From Pelagisphaera sp964404745 (lineage in GTDB: Bacteria > Verrucomicrobiota > Verrucomicrobiia > Opitutales > Opitutaceae), in NCBI GenBank assembly GCA_964404745.1, contig CAYOLG010000024.1, positions 1 through 64,000 on the forward strand: a DNA stretch of 64,000 nt, in the 5' to 3' direction. The notes beneath the pieces were generated by a model. It was not told the DNA's origin and made no database searches. It was given only the letters and a program-made list of their open reading frames with translations. Shown piece after piece: positions 43,706 through 51,953 of this stretch; position 1 is the first letter of the stretch, and each line of letters starts with the position of its first letter. Made by a program: the position numbers and the translations under genes.

Positions 43706-45985
43706 CTAGCGTTTATAGGGCTTTCTGACAACTGCATCTTTGTCTCGGGTTTCGGAATCGCTCGATTTATCGCTTCGCTCTGCCTTCTTATTTAGGCTGA
43801 AACTACCCTCTTCAATGTATTCTTCGATCTGCGGCCTTATGGGATGGACGTTCATCTTTTCCATAGCGTCCTCGTTAGCGTCCTTGGAATCCCGGATTAC
43901 TTTGGGTCGGATAAAAACTAGCAACTCGCGCTTCTCGAAATCGACTCCGCGACTCCTGAAAATGTTTCCGAAAACCGGAATTTCGCCCAAAACAGCCATG
44001 CGGTTGACGTTCTTGGTCTCTTTGCTCCGCTGCATTCCGCCCAAGACAACCAAGCCGTTATTCTCAACACTGACAAAGGACACCATTTGCCGGCGGCCAA
44101 TAATCGGCTGTTCATTATTGTTAATGGTGACAAATCCATCGATATCGTTCACCGATTGATCGACTTCCAATTGAATGACGTCATTGGGGCCAATCAAAGG
44201 CTTCACTTTCAGCTCGATGGCGATATCCTGGTACTGCACTGTTTCTCGAACCGACGTGCTTAAAGTATTGTCCGTGGTCGTACCGGTCACAATCGGACGC
44301 TGCTGACCCACGGTAAAGGTAGCCTCCTGATTGTGAGTTGTCAGAAGCGTTGGTATCGATAGAATCCTTACATTACTATTCTTTCTTGCTGCATTGAGGA
44401 TAGCATCGAAGGTGAGATTCGTTATAACACCGGTACGCGCGTCTATGTTGAAATTAACATTGTTGGCGCTAATACCCAAGAGATCGAGCCCTTGAAGATT
44501 GGTTATGTTGGGTTCTCCGGCGGCCTCATTCTGCGTATAGGTTCCGGATATCGTCTCCATCCCCGAGTTGGCGTCATTGTCCAGATTCACTTCCGCGATG
44601 ATGACTTCAATACGTACTTGAGGCAGCAATACATCGATCTTTGCAATCAGCTCTGTCATCAATTCCAAGTCGCTGCGAGTACCTGAAATAATCAGGGCAT
44701 TACTTCGCTCGTCAGCTTCGATGGTCATGAACTCGCTAAATTGGCTGTCCCGATTTTCGAAAGTCGAATTAACAGCTGAATTAACCTGCTGTTGCAAGGC
44801 CGGGCTTGCCGCTTGCCGTTGGGGACGAGCATTCTGATTAACGCTTTGGGGGTTTCCTTGCCGCGTTTGCCGATTCCCCAAGTTGGCATTCGCTTGGGAC
44901 CGGTCGTTGGATTCGGAATCGGTTGATCCGCTGACAAAGCTGCTTAACAGCCCGGCGACTTCAGTCGCTTCCGCATGATTGAGAACGATCACTTCGATCC
45001 GCGTAGCCGGGTCTGACTTGATATCGAGTTTCTCGATAATCTCGTCGAAAAAAGTCATATTGGCCGGTTCGGACATTATGATGAGCTGGTTGGTCCGATC
45101 ATCCGCTGCAATGGCCGTGTTGGAGCCAAATAGAATCTGGTTGGGGATCGCCCCATCACCCCCGACATTAGAAACAGCCACGGGTTGGGGCGCTTGATCT
45201 CCATCGCCTCGCTGGTTGCGGTTCTGACCGCGATTGTTGTTGGAGTTGCTCGTATTCTGTTCTCCAAAATTCGCTCTAGCGGCGTCGATTAGCCCTTGAA
45301 TTTGATCGGCAACCTCACTTGCTTGAGCGAACTGCAGGGTGTAGAATCGCGTGGTCACATTCAGACGGCTCGGTATATCCACCTCGGACACCACGTATTC
45401 GAGTCTCTGCAGGTTGCTGATCGTATCGGTGACGATTACCGCGTTGGAATTCTGGAAAGGGATGATGGTGCTAAAATTAGGGCTGAGAAACGGCTGAATC
45501 TGCTGCTGGAACGTTTGCGAATCCAAGTATTGGAGACGAAACAGCTTGCTAACCACTTTGCCGCTCGGGGCTCGATCTTGAAGGGAATCGATTTCCAATT
45601 CCGGCGCTTCAGTGCGAATGGTGTTAATAGCCACTACTTTGAGGAATTTTTCTCCCAACGGCGTTACCCCAATTCCATTGATGCTGAGCAAACTTTCGAT
45701 AGCGAGAACAGCCTCCGCCAAGGTCATATCGCCCCGACTATCGAAGGTGAATTCCGGAGTGGGCAAGGCCATCGGCCGGATGACCGATCGGCCGGTAAGC
45801 GTCTCTAGATGGTGCAGCACGCTAACGAGAGGTTCGCCTCTCCAAAGGATTCTCACTGGATCGCCTTCGTTGGCAGCTTGAGGCGCGTCCGCGTTATCCT
45901 GGCCAAAACTTGCTGATGCCAACAAGCCGGCAATGGCTAATGTCGAGAGGCTTCTCGGTCCTAAAATTCGTATCCAATTTATCAT
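43706..45985 (-). CDS. gspD: Type II secretion secretin GspD
   Basis: A 759-residue outer-membrane secretin with a signal peptide (TLAIAGLLASASFG). N0-N3 periplasmic domains follow, for example VSKLFRLQYLDSQTFQQQIQ, with Asn/Gln-rich linkers between N2/N3 and before the barrel. The C-terminal secretin domain has IRILSIPTLLTTHNQEATFT, a VGQQRPIVTGTT gate region and VVLGGMQRSKETKNVNRM. It forms the exit pore. The low-complexity linkers are longer than in proteobacterial GspD. It overlaps gspM by 4 bases. No pilotin gene was seen. Confidence 0.94.
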   Translation of the reverse strand: MINWIRILGPRSLSTLAIAGLLASASFGQDNADAPQAANEGDPVRILWRGEPLVSVLHHLETLTGRSVIRPMALPTPEFTFDSRGDMTLAEAVLAIESLLSINGIGVTPLGEKFLKVVAINTIRTEAPELEIDSLQDRAPSGKVVSKLFRLQYLDSQTFQQQIQPFLSPNFSTIIPFQNSNAVIVTDTISNLQRLEYVVSEVDIPSRLNVTTRFYTLQFAQASEVADQIQGLIDAARANFGEQNTSNSNNNRGQNRNQRGDGDQAPQPVAVSNVGGDGAIPNQILFGSNTAIAADDRTNQLIIMSEPANMTFFDEIIEKLDIKSDPATRIEVIVLNHAEATEVAGLLSSFVSGSTDSESNDRSQANANLGNRQTRQGNPQSVNQNARPQRQAASPALQQQVNSAVNSTFENRDSQFSEFMTIEADERSNALIISGTRSDLELMTELIAKIDVLLPQVRIEVIIAEVNLDNDANSGMETISGTYTQNEAAGEPNITNLQGLDLLGISANNVNFNIDARTGVITNLTFDAILNAARKNSNVRILSIPTLLTTHNQEATFTVGQQRPIVTGTTTDNTLSTSVRETVQYQDIAIELKVKPLIGPNDVIQLEVDQSVNDIDGFVTINNNEQPIIGRRQMVSFVSVENNGLVVLGGMQRSKETKNVNRMAVLGEIPVFGNIFRSRGVDFEKRELLVFIRPKVIRDSKDANEDAMEKMNVHPIRPQIEEYIEEGSFSLNKKAERSDKSSDSETRDKDAVVRKPYKR

Positions 45986-46557
45986 GGCGTATATTCGATG
46001 GATTTCAATTCCAGCTTCACATCGAGAAATTGCGGCGTCCGCCTCTGAGCTTGAATGGTGATTTGCTGTAGAGAGACATAAGGCAGACTAGTTTTGATCT
46101 CATTAGTAAATTCTATAAGGCGGTTGTAGTTGGCTTTGCCCAGATCAATGGTAAAGGTATGGAAGGAAAGCGGCCTACCTACGCTCGACCGGGGCGGGTT
46201 GATCTTAAAATCGGTAAAGCCATATTTGCGGATGAGGTCGTCTATACGAGCATTGACCTCGTTCACGGAGGGAAGTTTGGAGAGATTAATATCCTTGATG
46301 AGAGCGTTGTACTGCTCGGCCGTCGTTCCCTGGCTCGCGATCTCCTTCCCTTGGTTCTGAGCCGTAAAATTGGCCACCCGAATATCGTAGCGAGCCGTCC
46401 CGTGACGCTCCATCTGAAACGAGAACCAGACGCCTAGCAAAGCCCCGATAAAGAGAACCATTAGGATTTTCTCCCGCATCGATAGCCGGAAGAAGCGAAT
46501 TCTCGCGAAGGCCACCCAGTAGCTAGCGATAGCCATAACTGCTGAACTTTTAGCCAT
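45982..46557 (-). CDS. gspM: Type II secretion protein GspM/PilO-like
   Basis: A 191-residue membrane protein with one N-terminal helix (REKILMVLFIGALLGVWFSF), a coiled stretch, and a ferredoxin-like periplasmic domain ending LDVKLELKSIEYTP. This layout is that of GspM/PilO. It overlaps gspL by 8 bases upstream and gspD by 4 downstream. Weak sequence conservation is usual for this subunit; position supports the call. Confidence 0.8.
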   Translation of the reverse strand: MAKSSAVMAIASYWVAFARIRFFRLSMREKILMVLFIGALLGVWFSFQMERHGTARYDIRVANFTAQNQGKEIASQGTTAEQYNALIKDINLSKLPSVNEVNARIDDLIRKYGFTDFKINPPRSSVGRPLSFHTFTIDLGKANYNRLIEFTNEIKTSLPYVSLQQITIQAQRRTPQFLDVKLELKSIEYTP

Positions 46558-47740
46558 TGCTCGCTACCTCCTCACCCTCAGCAGAATTAGGAAAGGCGCC
46601 TATTTTAAAATTCAATAGAGCCGTGAACGTGGTACCGTCCGGCCGACTTTGAATATTCTGGAGCTCTACCGTCTCGATTTTGACGAATCGTTCAAGGCGA
46701 GTCTTGAATTGGTTGGCTTGTCCGTTGCTGGTCGCGTTGGCAAAGACCCTCAAGCTGTTGGCCCCGTTGGTCTCGACTTTCGTAAACCAAACGGCATCGG
46801 TCAGGAATGGCTGAATGGCCACCAGCATGTCGAAAGGAATCAGGTCCGACTCACGGAAACTTAGCAGCTCGTTGATCGTCGTCTTTTGGGAGACGATTTC
46901 TTCGACGAGGGGAGATTGCTCCTCATTCCACCCTCTTCTCAATTTGAGATAGCCTTTCTCGGTGAACCAAATGAATTCGCCCAAAGCCAGAAGCCCGAAG
47001 ACAGCCGCCATCCCGATGGCAACGCGCCAGATCAGGTAGTTGCGCCGCTCTTCTATCTGCACGCGCTCGACCGTTTCGGCATCCCTCAGATCCATTCGCC
47101 ACATGCTTTCTCGGTCCACTTCGGCAACGATTTGGCGATCTCCCACGGAAGCTCGCAACTTTAAGGTCTTTTTATCGATCGCGATCTCCGTTTTTGCCTT
47201 CCAAACGCGAATGGAATCAACCGAACGCCCCTGCTTCAGTTCCAGGATGACGCTTTCGATAGCTGCTTCGCTGGCTGCATCATCATCCGTTTCCCCTTCG
47301 CTTTTGGGAATCGAATAAAAATAACACGGAAGCTCGGATAATTCATCGTACTCGAAATAGGTAAACGAGGAATCCGCGACCAAAAGAAGCGGCGTTTTCT
47401 CGTCCAAGCCTCCCGCCTTGAGCCCAATACTGAATTCCGGGATTACCGCTTCCTGCCCTTCCCAGCTTGCGGCATCCTTCCTCTCAAAACTGCGTCGATA
47501 GGCAGCGTAAAGGAACGCGAAGCGTCGACCCGCATCGATCAAGAATCCGAACTGCAAATGCGCCAACGGAAAGGGCGACAGCGCCTCCAACTGCAATTGA
47601 AGAAAACTCTCCAGCTCGTCGTCCTCGACATCGCTCGGTATTTCCACGCGGCGGCAGAAAAACGAGTACCCCTGAGCCATCGCGGCCATCATGGTCAGCA
47701 GCGACTTGCTATTAGGAAGAATTCTTGATGCTTTTGGCAC
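46550..47740 (-). CDS. gspL: Type II secretion protein GspL/PilM-like
   Basis: A 396-residue protein with a cytoplasmic actin-like fold region (LQLQLEALSPFPLAHLQFGF), a single membrane helix around 240 (LIWRVAIGMAAVFGLLALGE), and a periplasmic ferredoxin-like part (RVFANATSNGQANQFKTRLE). GspL docks the ATPase GspE to the inner membrane. It is adjacent to GspM and lies 16 bases after gspK. The actin-like part is unlikely to hydrolyse ATP, since no phosphate-binding loops are evident. Confidence 0.78.
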   Translation of the reverse strand: MPKASRILPNSKSLLTMMAAMAQGYSFFCRRVEIPSDVEDDELESFLQLQLEALSPFPLAHLQFGFLIDAGRRFAFLYAAYRRSFERKDAASWEGQEAVIPEFSIGLKAGGLDEKTPLLLVADSSFTYFEYDELSELPCYFYSIPKSEGETDDDAASEAAIESVILELKQGRSVDSIRVWKAKTEIAIDKKTLKLRASVGDRQIVAEVDRESMWRMDLRDAETVERVQIEERRNYLIWRVAIGMAAVFGLLALGEFIWFTEKGYLKLRRGWNEEQSPLVEEIVSQKTTINELLSFRESDLIPFDMLVAIQPFLTDAVWFTKVETNGANSLRVFANATSNGQANQFKTRLERFVKIETVELQNIQSRPDGTTFTALLNFKIGAFPNSAEGEEVASNG

Positions 47741-47756
47741 AGTATTTTAAGAACTT

Positions 47757-48794
47757 TTAGAGAAGGCTGGCGTTATTCATACCTGGCTCCTCTTTGAGCT
47801 CAAGGAAAAGGAACGGGTATTCCAGTTCCCCGGTTTCACCATTTTCCGATGTCTCGAGGTCCGTGCTTAGCGTGCCAATCAAACTGTACGAGCTGCCTTT
47901 TTCCTGAACCGTAACTTTAACCGTAAGGACACTGATTTGTTGCGATAATGGTGCGCCGCGCTCGATCTCCCCTATCACATCGCTCAACTCTCCTGCATTG
48001 GCGAAGTAGTTGTCGTCCTCAGTTCCAGGCTCCCCATCCAAACCTGCCAAGTAGTCCTCGATCGTTTCAATTTGAATCTCATTGAGGCCAGCCAGCGAAA
48101 GCAGGGCTAGAGGATTGGCCGAATTCACATTCATCACTTGCACTGGATAGTGGGTGACAACATCGGAAAGCCGGTCGAAATTTTCGTTGGGGATGTCGTT
48201 CTCGTCGAAGAAAAGCTCCCGAAAGCCAATTATCGAGGAAAGCTCATCCAACGAGGCCAAGGGCTGATTAGAAGGGTGCATTTCAAAATTCGAGCTACTG
48301 TATTCTCGCGATTCCGCTCCGTCGATCCGAGCTTCGTCATCCTCGTCTATCCAGTCCAACAGAGTATTCGTCAGAGTTTGGCTGACATCCAAGTCGAATC
48401 CCATTTCGTCGAAGAGAAGAAACAGCGATCCTTCATCGAGCTCGTTGATGCTCAGCTTAGCGGATTCGTCGATAAATTCGATCGTCACGTTTAATCCTTC
48501 CGGCACATTGATTTGAGCGTATTCGAGTGGGTCCGCCCAGCCTTGGGCTGGAGCGTAAATGGCATTATCGATAGCTTTGACATCGGCCAGCACCGCAACC
48601 GCCACCTCGAGATAGGACCAGGCATACAATCTCAGTCTCGCCCGCTCAACGTAATAGCCTTCGCCTTGGATCTCCACGTTAGCCCGCTCTACGAATTTAG
48701 TCAGCACATAGCTCACCACGATAATCAGCACTAGCACCATCAACAAGATGGAGCCACGCTTTCTACGTGCCGATTTGCAACCGCGAACCGTCAT
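47757..48794 (-). CDS. gspK: Type II secretion minor pseudopilin GspK
   Basis: A 345-residue minor pseudopilin. It has the leader-plus-helix start RKRGSILLMVLVLIIVVSYV (G|S cleavage) and a large globular domain with the DWIDEDDEARIDGAESREY loop and NVNSANPLALLSLAGLNEIQ (helix-hairpin-helix-like), both characteristic of GspK. It caps the pseudopilus tip with GspI and GspJ. It is 2 bases after gspJ. Confidence 0.9.
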   Translation of the reverse strand: MTVRGCKSARRKRGSILLMVLVLIIVVSYVLTKFVERANVEIQGEGYYVERARLRLYAWSYLEVAVAVLADVKAIDNAIYAPAQGWADPLEYAQINVPEGLNVTIEFIDESAKLSINELDEGSLFLLFDEMGFDLDVSQTLTNTLLDWIDEDDEARIDGAESREYSSSNFEMHPSNQPLASLDELSSIIGFRELFFDENDIPNENFDRLSDVVTHYPVQVMNVNSANPLALLSLAGLNEIQIETIEDYLAGLDGEPGTEDDNYFANAGELSDVIGEIERGAPLSQQISVLTVKVTVQEKGSSYSLIGTLSTDLETSENGETGELEYPFLFLELKEEPGMNNASLL

Positions 48795-48796
48795 AT

Positions 48797-49477
48797 TCAG
48801 AACATGGGCACCCCATCAAATAAAGAAGGGAGCGGTATTTGACGCTTCTCCTCCCGACCCTCGTATTCGAAAACGATCTCTATACGTTGAGGCAGCGTAA
48901 AGGTTCCATCAGCCTCTTTCACCGGATCTTCCTCAACCTCCCAATCGGCATTCTCGTCCTCAGTATCGATATAGAAATACCTAATCCGCTTAACAAACGG
49001 GGATATCAAAGTTTTCCTCGGCTCTTCTTCCCCGAAATCCTCTTCTAGGCGGGAACGCCAAAGGAGGTAGAGGCCGTCCTCATCGTCTAGCTCCAGAGAG
49101 CAAACGACGTAAGGCAGCGGATCTTCGGACCAAACCAGCACTCCCGGGCTTTTTTCCAGCTCGAAGGTCAGCAGCTCTTCGTTCTCGTATTCCCGGCCGC
49201 CGCGATTCGACCAATAAACTACGGATTCCGCCTCCCCATTAGAAAGCTTCCAACTCGATGTTTGGAAAGACTGTTCCAAAAATCTCGATACACCGCGCAC
49301 ATGCTTTTGAAAAAGCCAAATATTCGCGCCTTTGCCCCATAGCTCGCCTAGCGAGAAGACGAACGTCGTCGCGGCGACCAGTATAGCCGCCCCCATGAAA
49401 ACCGCGAACATGATTTCCAGCAACGTAAAGCCGCGCCTGGACCGAATACCTCTTCCCGACTTTCTCAACCCCTTCAT
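48797..49477 (-). CDS. gspJ: Type II secretion minor pseudopilin GspJ
   Basis: A 226-residue protein with the prepilin leader RRGFTLLEIMFAVFMGAAIL, followed by beta-rich acidic sequence (DDEDGLYLLWRSRLEEDFGE). It is assigned to GspJ by size and by position between gspI and gspK. It forms the tip complex of the pseudopilus. It is 3 bases after gspI. Confidence 0.82.
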   Translation of the reverse strand: MKGLRKSGRGIRSRRGFTLLEIMFAVFMGAAILVAATTFVFSLGELWGKGANIWLFQKHVRGVSRFLEQSFQTSSWKLSNGEAESVVYWSNRGGREYENEELLTFELEKSPGVLVWSEDPLPYVVCSLELDDEDGLYLLWRSRLEEDFGEEEPRKTLISPFVKRIRYFYIDTEDENADWEVEEDPVKEADGTFTLPQRIEIVFEYEGREEKRQIPLPSLFDGVPMF

Positions 49478-49480
49478 ACG

Positions 49481-49948
49481 CTACTCGAGCCCCGCTTGAC
49501 GAGCGAGCAATCGATCCCTGGTTTCCGCCCTCAGATCTTCCCGCTCAACGGGATCCGACCAGGTAGGTCGGGTGAGAAAATGGACCTCAGTAAACTCCTG
49601 CTTTTCCCCAGATTCGCGCTCCTCCATTTCAACGTATAGCCATACTTTAAAAAGGTCGGCAACCAATGTCGGTTCGTATTCAACTCTCCATGTCGCTTCG
49701 CCATGATGCCCGGTCATCACTTCGCCGCCTTCTTCCAGCTCTTCGATATCGGAGATGGAAAACGCCTCGGCCCGAATCATGGACATGTCTTGCTCAAATG
49801 GCTGATCCACCTGTATCGCGGCAATGGCGTTGATAATATTCAGGTAGGATGCCGCGAAAGTCGTTACCGCCACGCCAAACAAGGCAAGGGCCAGCATCAC
49901 TTCGACAATCGTAAAACCCTCTACCCTCGCAACGCCCGACGCCCGCAT
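49481..49948 (-). CDS. gspI: Type II secretion minor pseudopilin GspI
   Basis: A 155-residue pseudopilin with leader RVEGFTIVEVMLALALFGVA. Thr replaces the second residue of the usual FTL-type core but Glu5 of the mature protein is kept. A Trp-containing strand region (HHGEATWRVEYEPTLVADLF) follows. Its start overlaps the gspH stop by one base (TGATG). It is assigned by order and size. Confidence 0.82.
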   Translation of the reverse strand: MRASGVARVEGFTIVEVMLALALFGVAVTTFAASYLNIINAIAAIQVDQPFEQDMSMIRAEAFSISDIEELEEGGEVMTGHHGEATWRVEYEPTLVADLFKVWLYVEMEERESGEKQEFTEVHFLTRPTWSDPVEREDLRAETRDRLLARQAGLE

Positions 49949-50484
49949 CAGCTATCCTTCTCCTCGGGCTTTGTCATTTGCGAACCTGTCCACGGGTCGA
50001 TCTGATAAGAACTTTCGTATTCCGCGATCTTGAGATCAACCGAGAACGGCGTACAGGTTCCATCGGGGAAAAAGGTGATGGTTTCGATTTCCTTGTGGGT
50101 AACTAGCTCGCCTCGAATCAATCGATAACCATCCCGCGGCAGCATCAATTTGAAGGACACTTCGATCTCTACATCGTTTCCCAAGCCACTGGTATCCACT
50201 TTGAAAGGCACCTCTTGACCGTCAGCCGACACCATGAAAGCCTGTTCCTCCCGGTCGAATCGAACCCGATAAGGAACCCGATTGAATACCGCGCTTTGCT
50301 TGGCCTTCTCGACCGCGCTCCAAAGCTCGTTCTGTAGAGCTTCCAACTCCCCTTGCTTAAGCAGGGATTGAATGTTCCAAATAAAAAGCGATGACAACAG
50401 GGCGATTAAGGCCATGGTCAGCATGAGTTCGATCAGCGTGAAGCCGCGTCGGTTTCGACATTGGCGATCCAGATTCAAACTCAT
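49948..50484 (-). CDS. gspH: Type II secretion minor pseudopilin GspH
   Basis: A 178-residue pseudopilin with leader CRNRRGFTLIELMLTMALIA. The ATG at 50484 gives a normal 14-residue leader; a GTG at 50526 would add 14 residues and is less likely. The globular part has the GspH-like IETITFFPDGTCTPF near the end. It initiates pseudopilus assembly together with the other minor pseudopilins. Confidence 0.84.
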   Translation of the reverse strand: MSLNLDRQCRNRRGFTLIELMLTMALIALLSSLFIWNIQSLLKQGELEALQNELWSAVEKAKQSAVFNRVPYRVRFDREEQAFMVSADGQEVPFKVDTSGLGNDVEIEVSFKLMLPRDGYRLIRGELVTHKEIETITFFPDGTCTPFSVDLKIAEYESSYQIDPWTGSQMTKPEEKDS

Positions 50485-50562
50485 TTGCCCACTTGCCTTA
50501 GGAGCGGGACCGAGAACAATCGACACCGCCCTGATTAGGTACGAGATCTCCAGGTCTTCCCG

Positions 50563-51006
50563 TTACCAGTTGGTGATATCGTCCCCGGACTCCGTCCCGT
50601 CTGGGCCTAGCGAAAAAAGATCGTAGGCTGAAGTGTTGTGCGTGCCTGGATAACGATATTGGAGTTCCCGTCCCCAAGGATCCACCAAATCTTCCGGTCC
50701 TTCGATATACGGGCCTCGCCAGCGCCCTCCATCATTTTCCGGCCGCTGAACCAGGGCCTTCAATCCTTGCTGGGTAGTCGGGAAACTCCCCATGTGAATG
50801 CGATAGCTCGTCAATGGGGTCTTGAAAGACTCTTTAACCTTAAAGCGGACAAGCTCCGCCTGGTTGGTGCCAAAAAGATTGTCAACGTTCGTGACCACTA
50901 GTCCCACGAGCAGCACCATGAGCCCGATAACGAGCATGATTTCGATAAGGGTAAAGCCCCGCTTGCTGGACAGGGAACGGTTTCGTTTCGTATGCCGTGT
51001 GTACAT
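50563..51006 (-). CDS. gspG: Type II secretion major pseudopilin GspG
   Basis: A 147-residue major pseudopilin. The leader is SSKRGFTLIEIMLVIGLMVL. The globular domain has the GspG block YRIHMGSFPTTQQGLKALVQ, WRGPYIEG and the calcium-loop DPWGRELQYRYPGTH, ending LFSLGPDGTESGDDITNW. It is the first gene of the operon, and its order G-H-I-J-K-L-M-D-(C-like)-E-F differs from the proteobacterial order C to M. No prepilin peptidase (gspO) is in the window. Confidence 0.95.
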   Translation of the reverse strand: MYTRHTKRNRSLSSKRGFTLIEIMLVIGLMVLLVGLVVTNVDNLFGTNQAELVRFKVKESFKTPLTSYRIHMGSFPTTQQGLKALVQRPENDGGRWRGPYIEGPEDLVDPWGRELQYRYPGTHNTSAYDLFSLGPDGTESGDDITNW

Positions 51007-51020
51007 CGTCTAGGTTCTTT

Positions 51021-51032
51021 GAATTCGAATTC
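51021..51032. promoter_or_regulatory. 12-base palindrome near the gspG start
   Basis: GAATTCGAATTC is perfectly self-complementary and lies 15 bases upstream of the gspG ATG (which reads leftward). It could be an operator, or a chance tandem of GAATTC; a single copy was seen. Confidence 0.25.
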
Positions 51033-51278
51033 TGAAAAGAAGGCAGGAATCTACGTTTGTTTAAACTCCCGATGCAATCCTCGGGTTTCAAATTTGCTCG
51101 CTGGATTTCCTGTTGAACGAGAATTGCCGACAGCGCCCGGCTGTTATTTGTTCAAAAATCGGGGGCTCCCGCAAACAGGCGGCAAAAATCGCCGGACGAG
51201 CTAGGCAATTTTGCTCTTCTCACTAGTGGCTGGAATCTATCGGCCGAATCCCTCCCTGCTAATCAACAATTTACACAG

Positions 51279-51295
51279 TTGGCACGTTTTTCGCT
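51279..51295 (+). promoter_or_regulatory. Candidate sigma-54 (-24/-12) promoter
   Basis: TTGGCACGTTTTTCGCT fits the sigma-54 consensus: GG at 51281-51282 and GC at 51293-51294 are separated by exactly 10 bases, and TTGGCACG is a perfect -24 element. Predicted transcription start is near 51306, 10 bases before the ATG at 51316, which fixes the start of the downstream gene. Confidence 0.6.
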
Positions 51296-51315
51296 TGGCT
51301 TATGGCGAACTATTC

Positions 51316-51930
51316 ATGATCGCATCAAGCAAAGTTACCGAGCAAGCGGGAAACCGCTGGACCAAGATCGTCGAATGCTTCCGGTCCGCTTGCGTGCTTT
51401 ACAAGGAAGGCGATGAAGCCGAGTCCCGGCGAATCATCAAAGAAGAACTCCCCGAACTCATTCGATCCTGGATCAAATTGCTGCCCAGCTCTCTCAAGAA
51501 CGACGCTAAGGCCGACTTGCGGGACATGTTTGACCGAGAGCAGTCTATCGTAGATCAGGGAATTCGCCTGCGGAATGCCTATCGCGACACTTTGATCAAA
51601 CGCATCATTCCCCAAGTCGAAGAGCAGGTAGCCGCCAAGTACCGGGATATCTATTTAAGAGAGCAGCAACGCCAATTTCGCGCTCATCAAGATGGGGACG
51701 CCCGCAATCGACCTTGGGTTCAGACCGCCACTCACCATTCACGCATCGAGCGGGAGACGGGGGCAGGGCAAATCGCCATCGATGACGTGACTAGCATGAT
51801 AGACGCTGTCCAAAAAAGCGATTCCGAAGAGCTCGCGAATTCGGTTCTTCCACTTGGGGAGATCGTTGGATCGATCAACAACGCTAAAGTAAGCGACCTC
51901 TTAGAGCAACACGCCCCATCCGACCACTGA
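51316..51930 (+). CDS. Helical protein of unknown function upstream of the MamK-like actin
   Basis: A 204-residue, strongly charged and mainly helical protein (AYRDTLIKRIIPQVEEQVAA, YLREQQRQFRAHQ). Start is MIASSKVTEQAGNRWTKIVE. It contains a coiled-coil-prone centre (LRDMFDREQSIVDQGIRLRN) and an acidic C-terminal part. There is no signal peptide or membrane helix and I recognise no family. It is 23 bases upstream of the actin gene and follows the sigma-54-type promoter. It could be the regulator or adaptor of the filament; this is inferred only from position. Confidence 0.65.
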   Translation: MIASSKVTEQAGNRWTKIVECFRSACVLYKEGDEAESRRIIKEELPELIRSWIKLLPSSLKNDAKADLRDMFDREQSIVDQGIRLRNAYRDTLIKRIIPQVEEQVAAKYRDIYLREQQRQFRAHQDGDARNRPWVQTATHHSRIERETGAGQIAIDDVTSMIDAVQKSDSEELANSVLPLGEIVGSINNAKVSDLLEQHAPSDH

Positions 51931-51953
51931 AACCGGCCGAAAGTCCTCTTCCT

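Larger units (their letters stand above)
51007..51315. other. 309-base divergent promoter region between gspG and the helical-protein/actin operon
   Basis: No gene is supported here. A frame continuing upstream from 51316 is open but lies across the promoter. It holds a 12-base palindrome GAATTCGAATTC at 51021-51032, close to gspG, and a sigma-54-type promoter at 51279-51295 reading rightward. The G-rich runs near 51160 have no T-tract. Confidence 0.5.
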
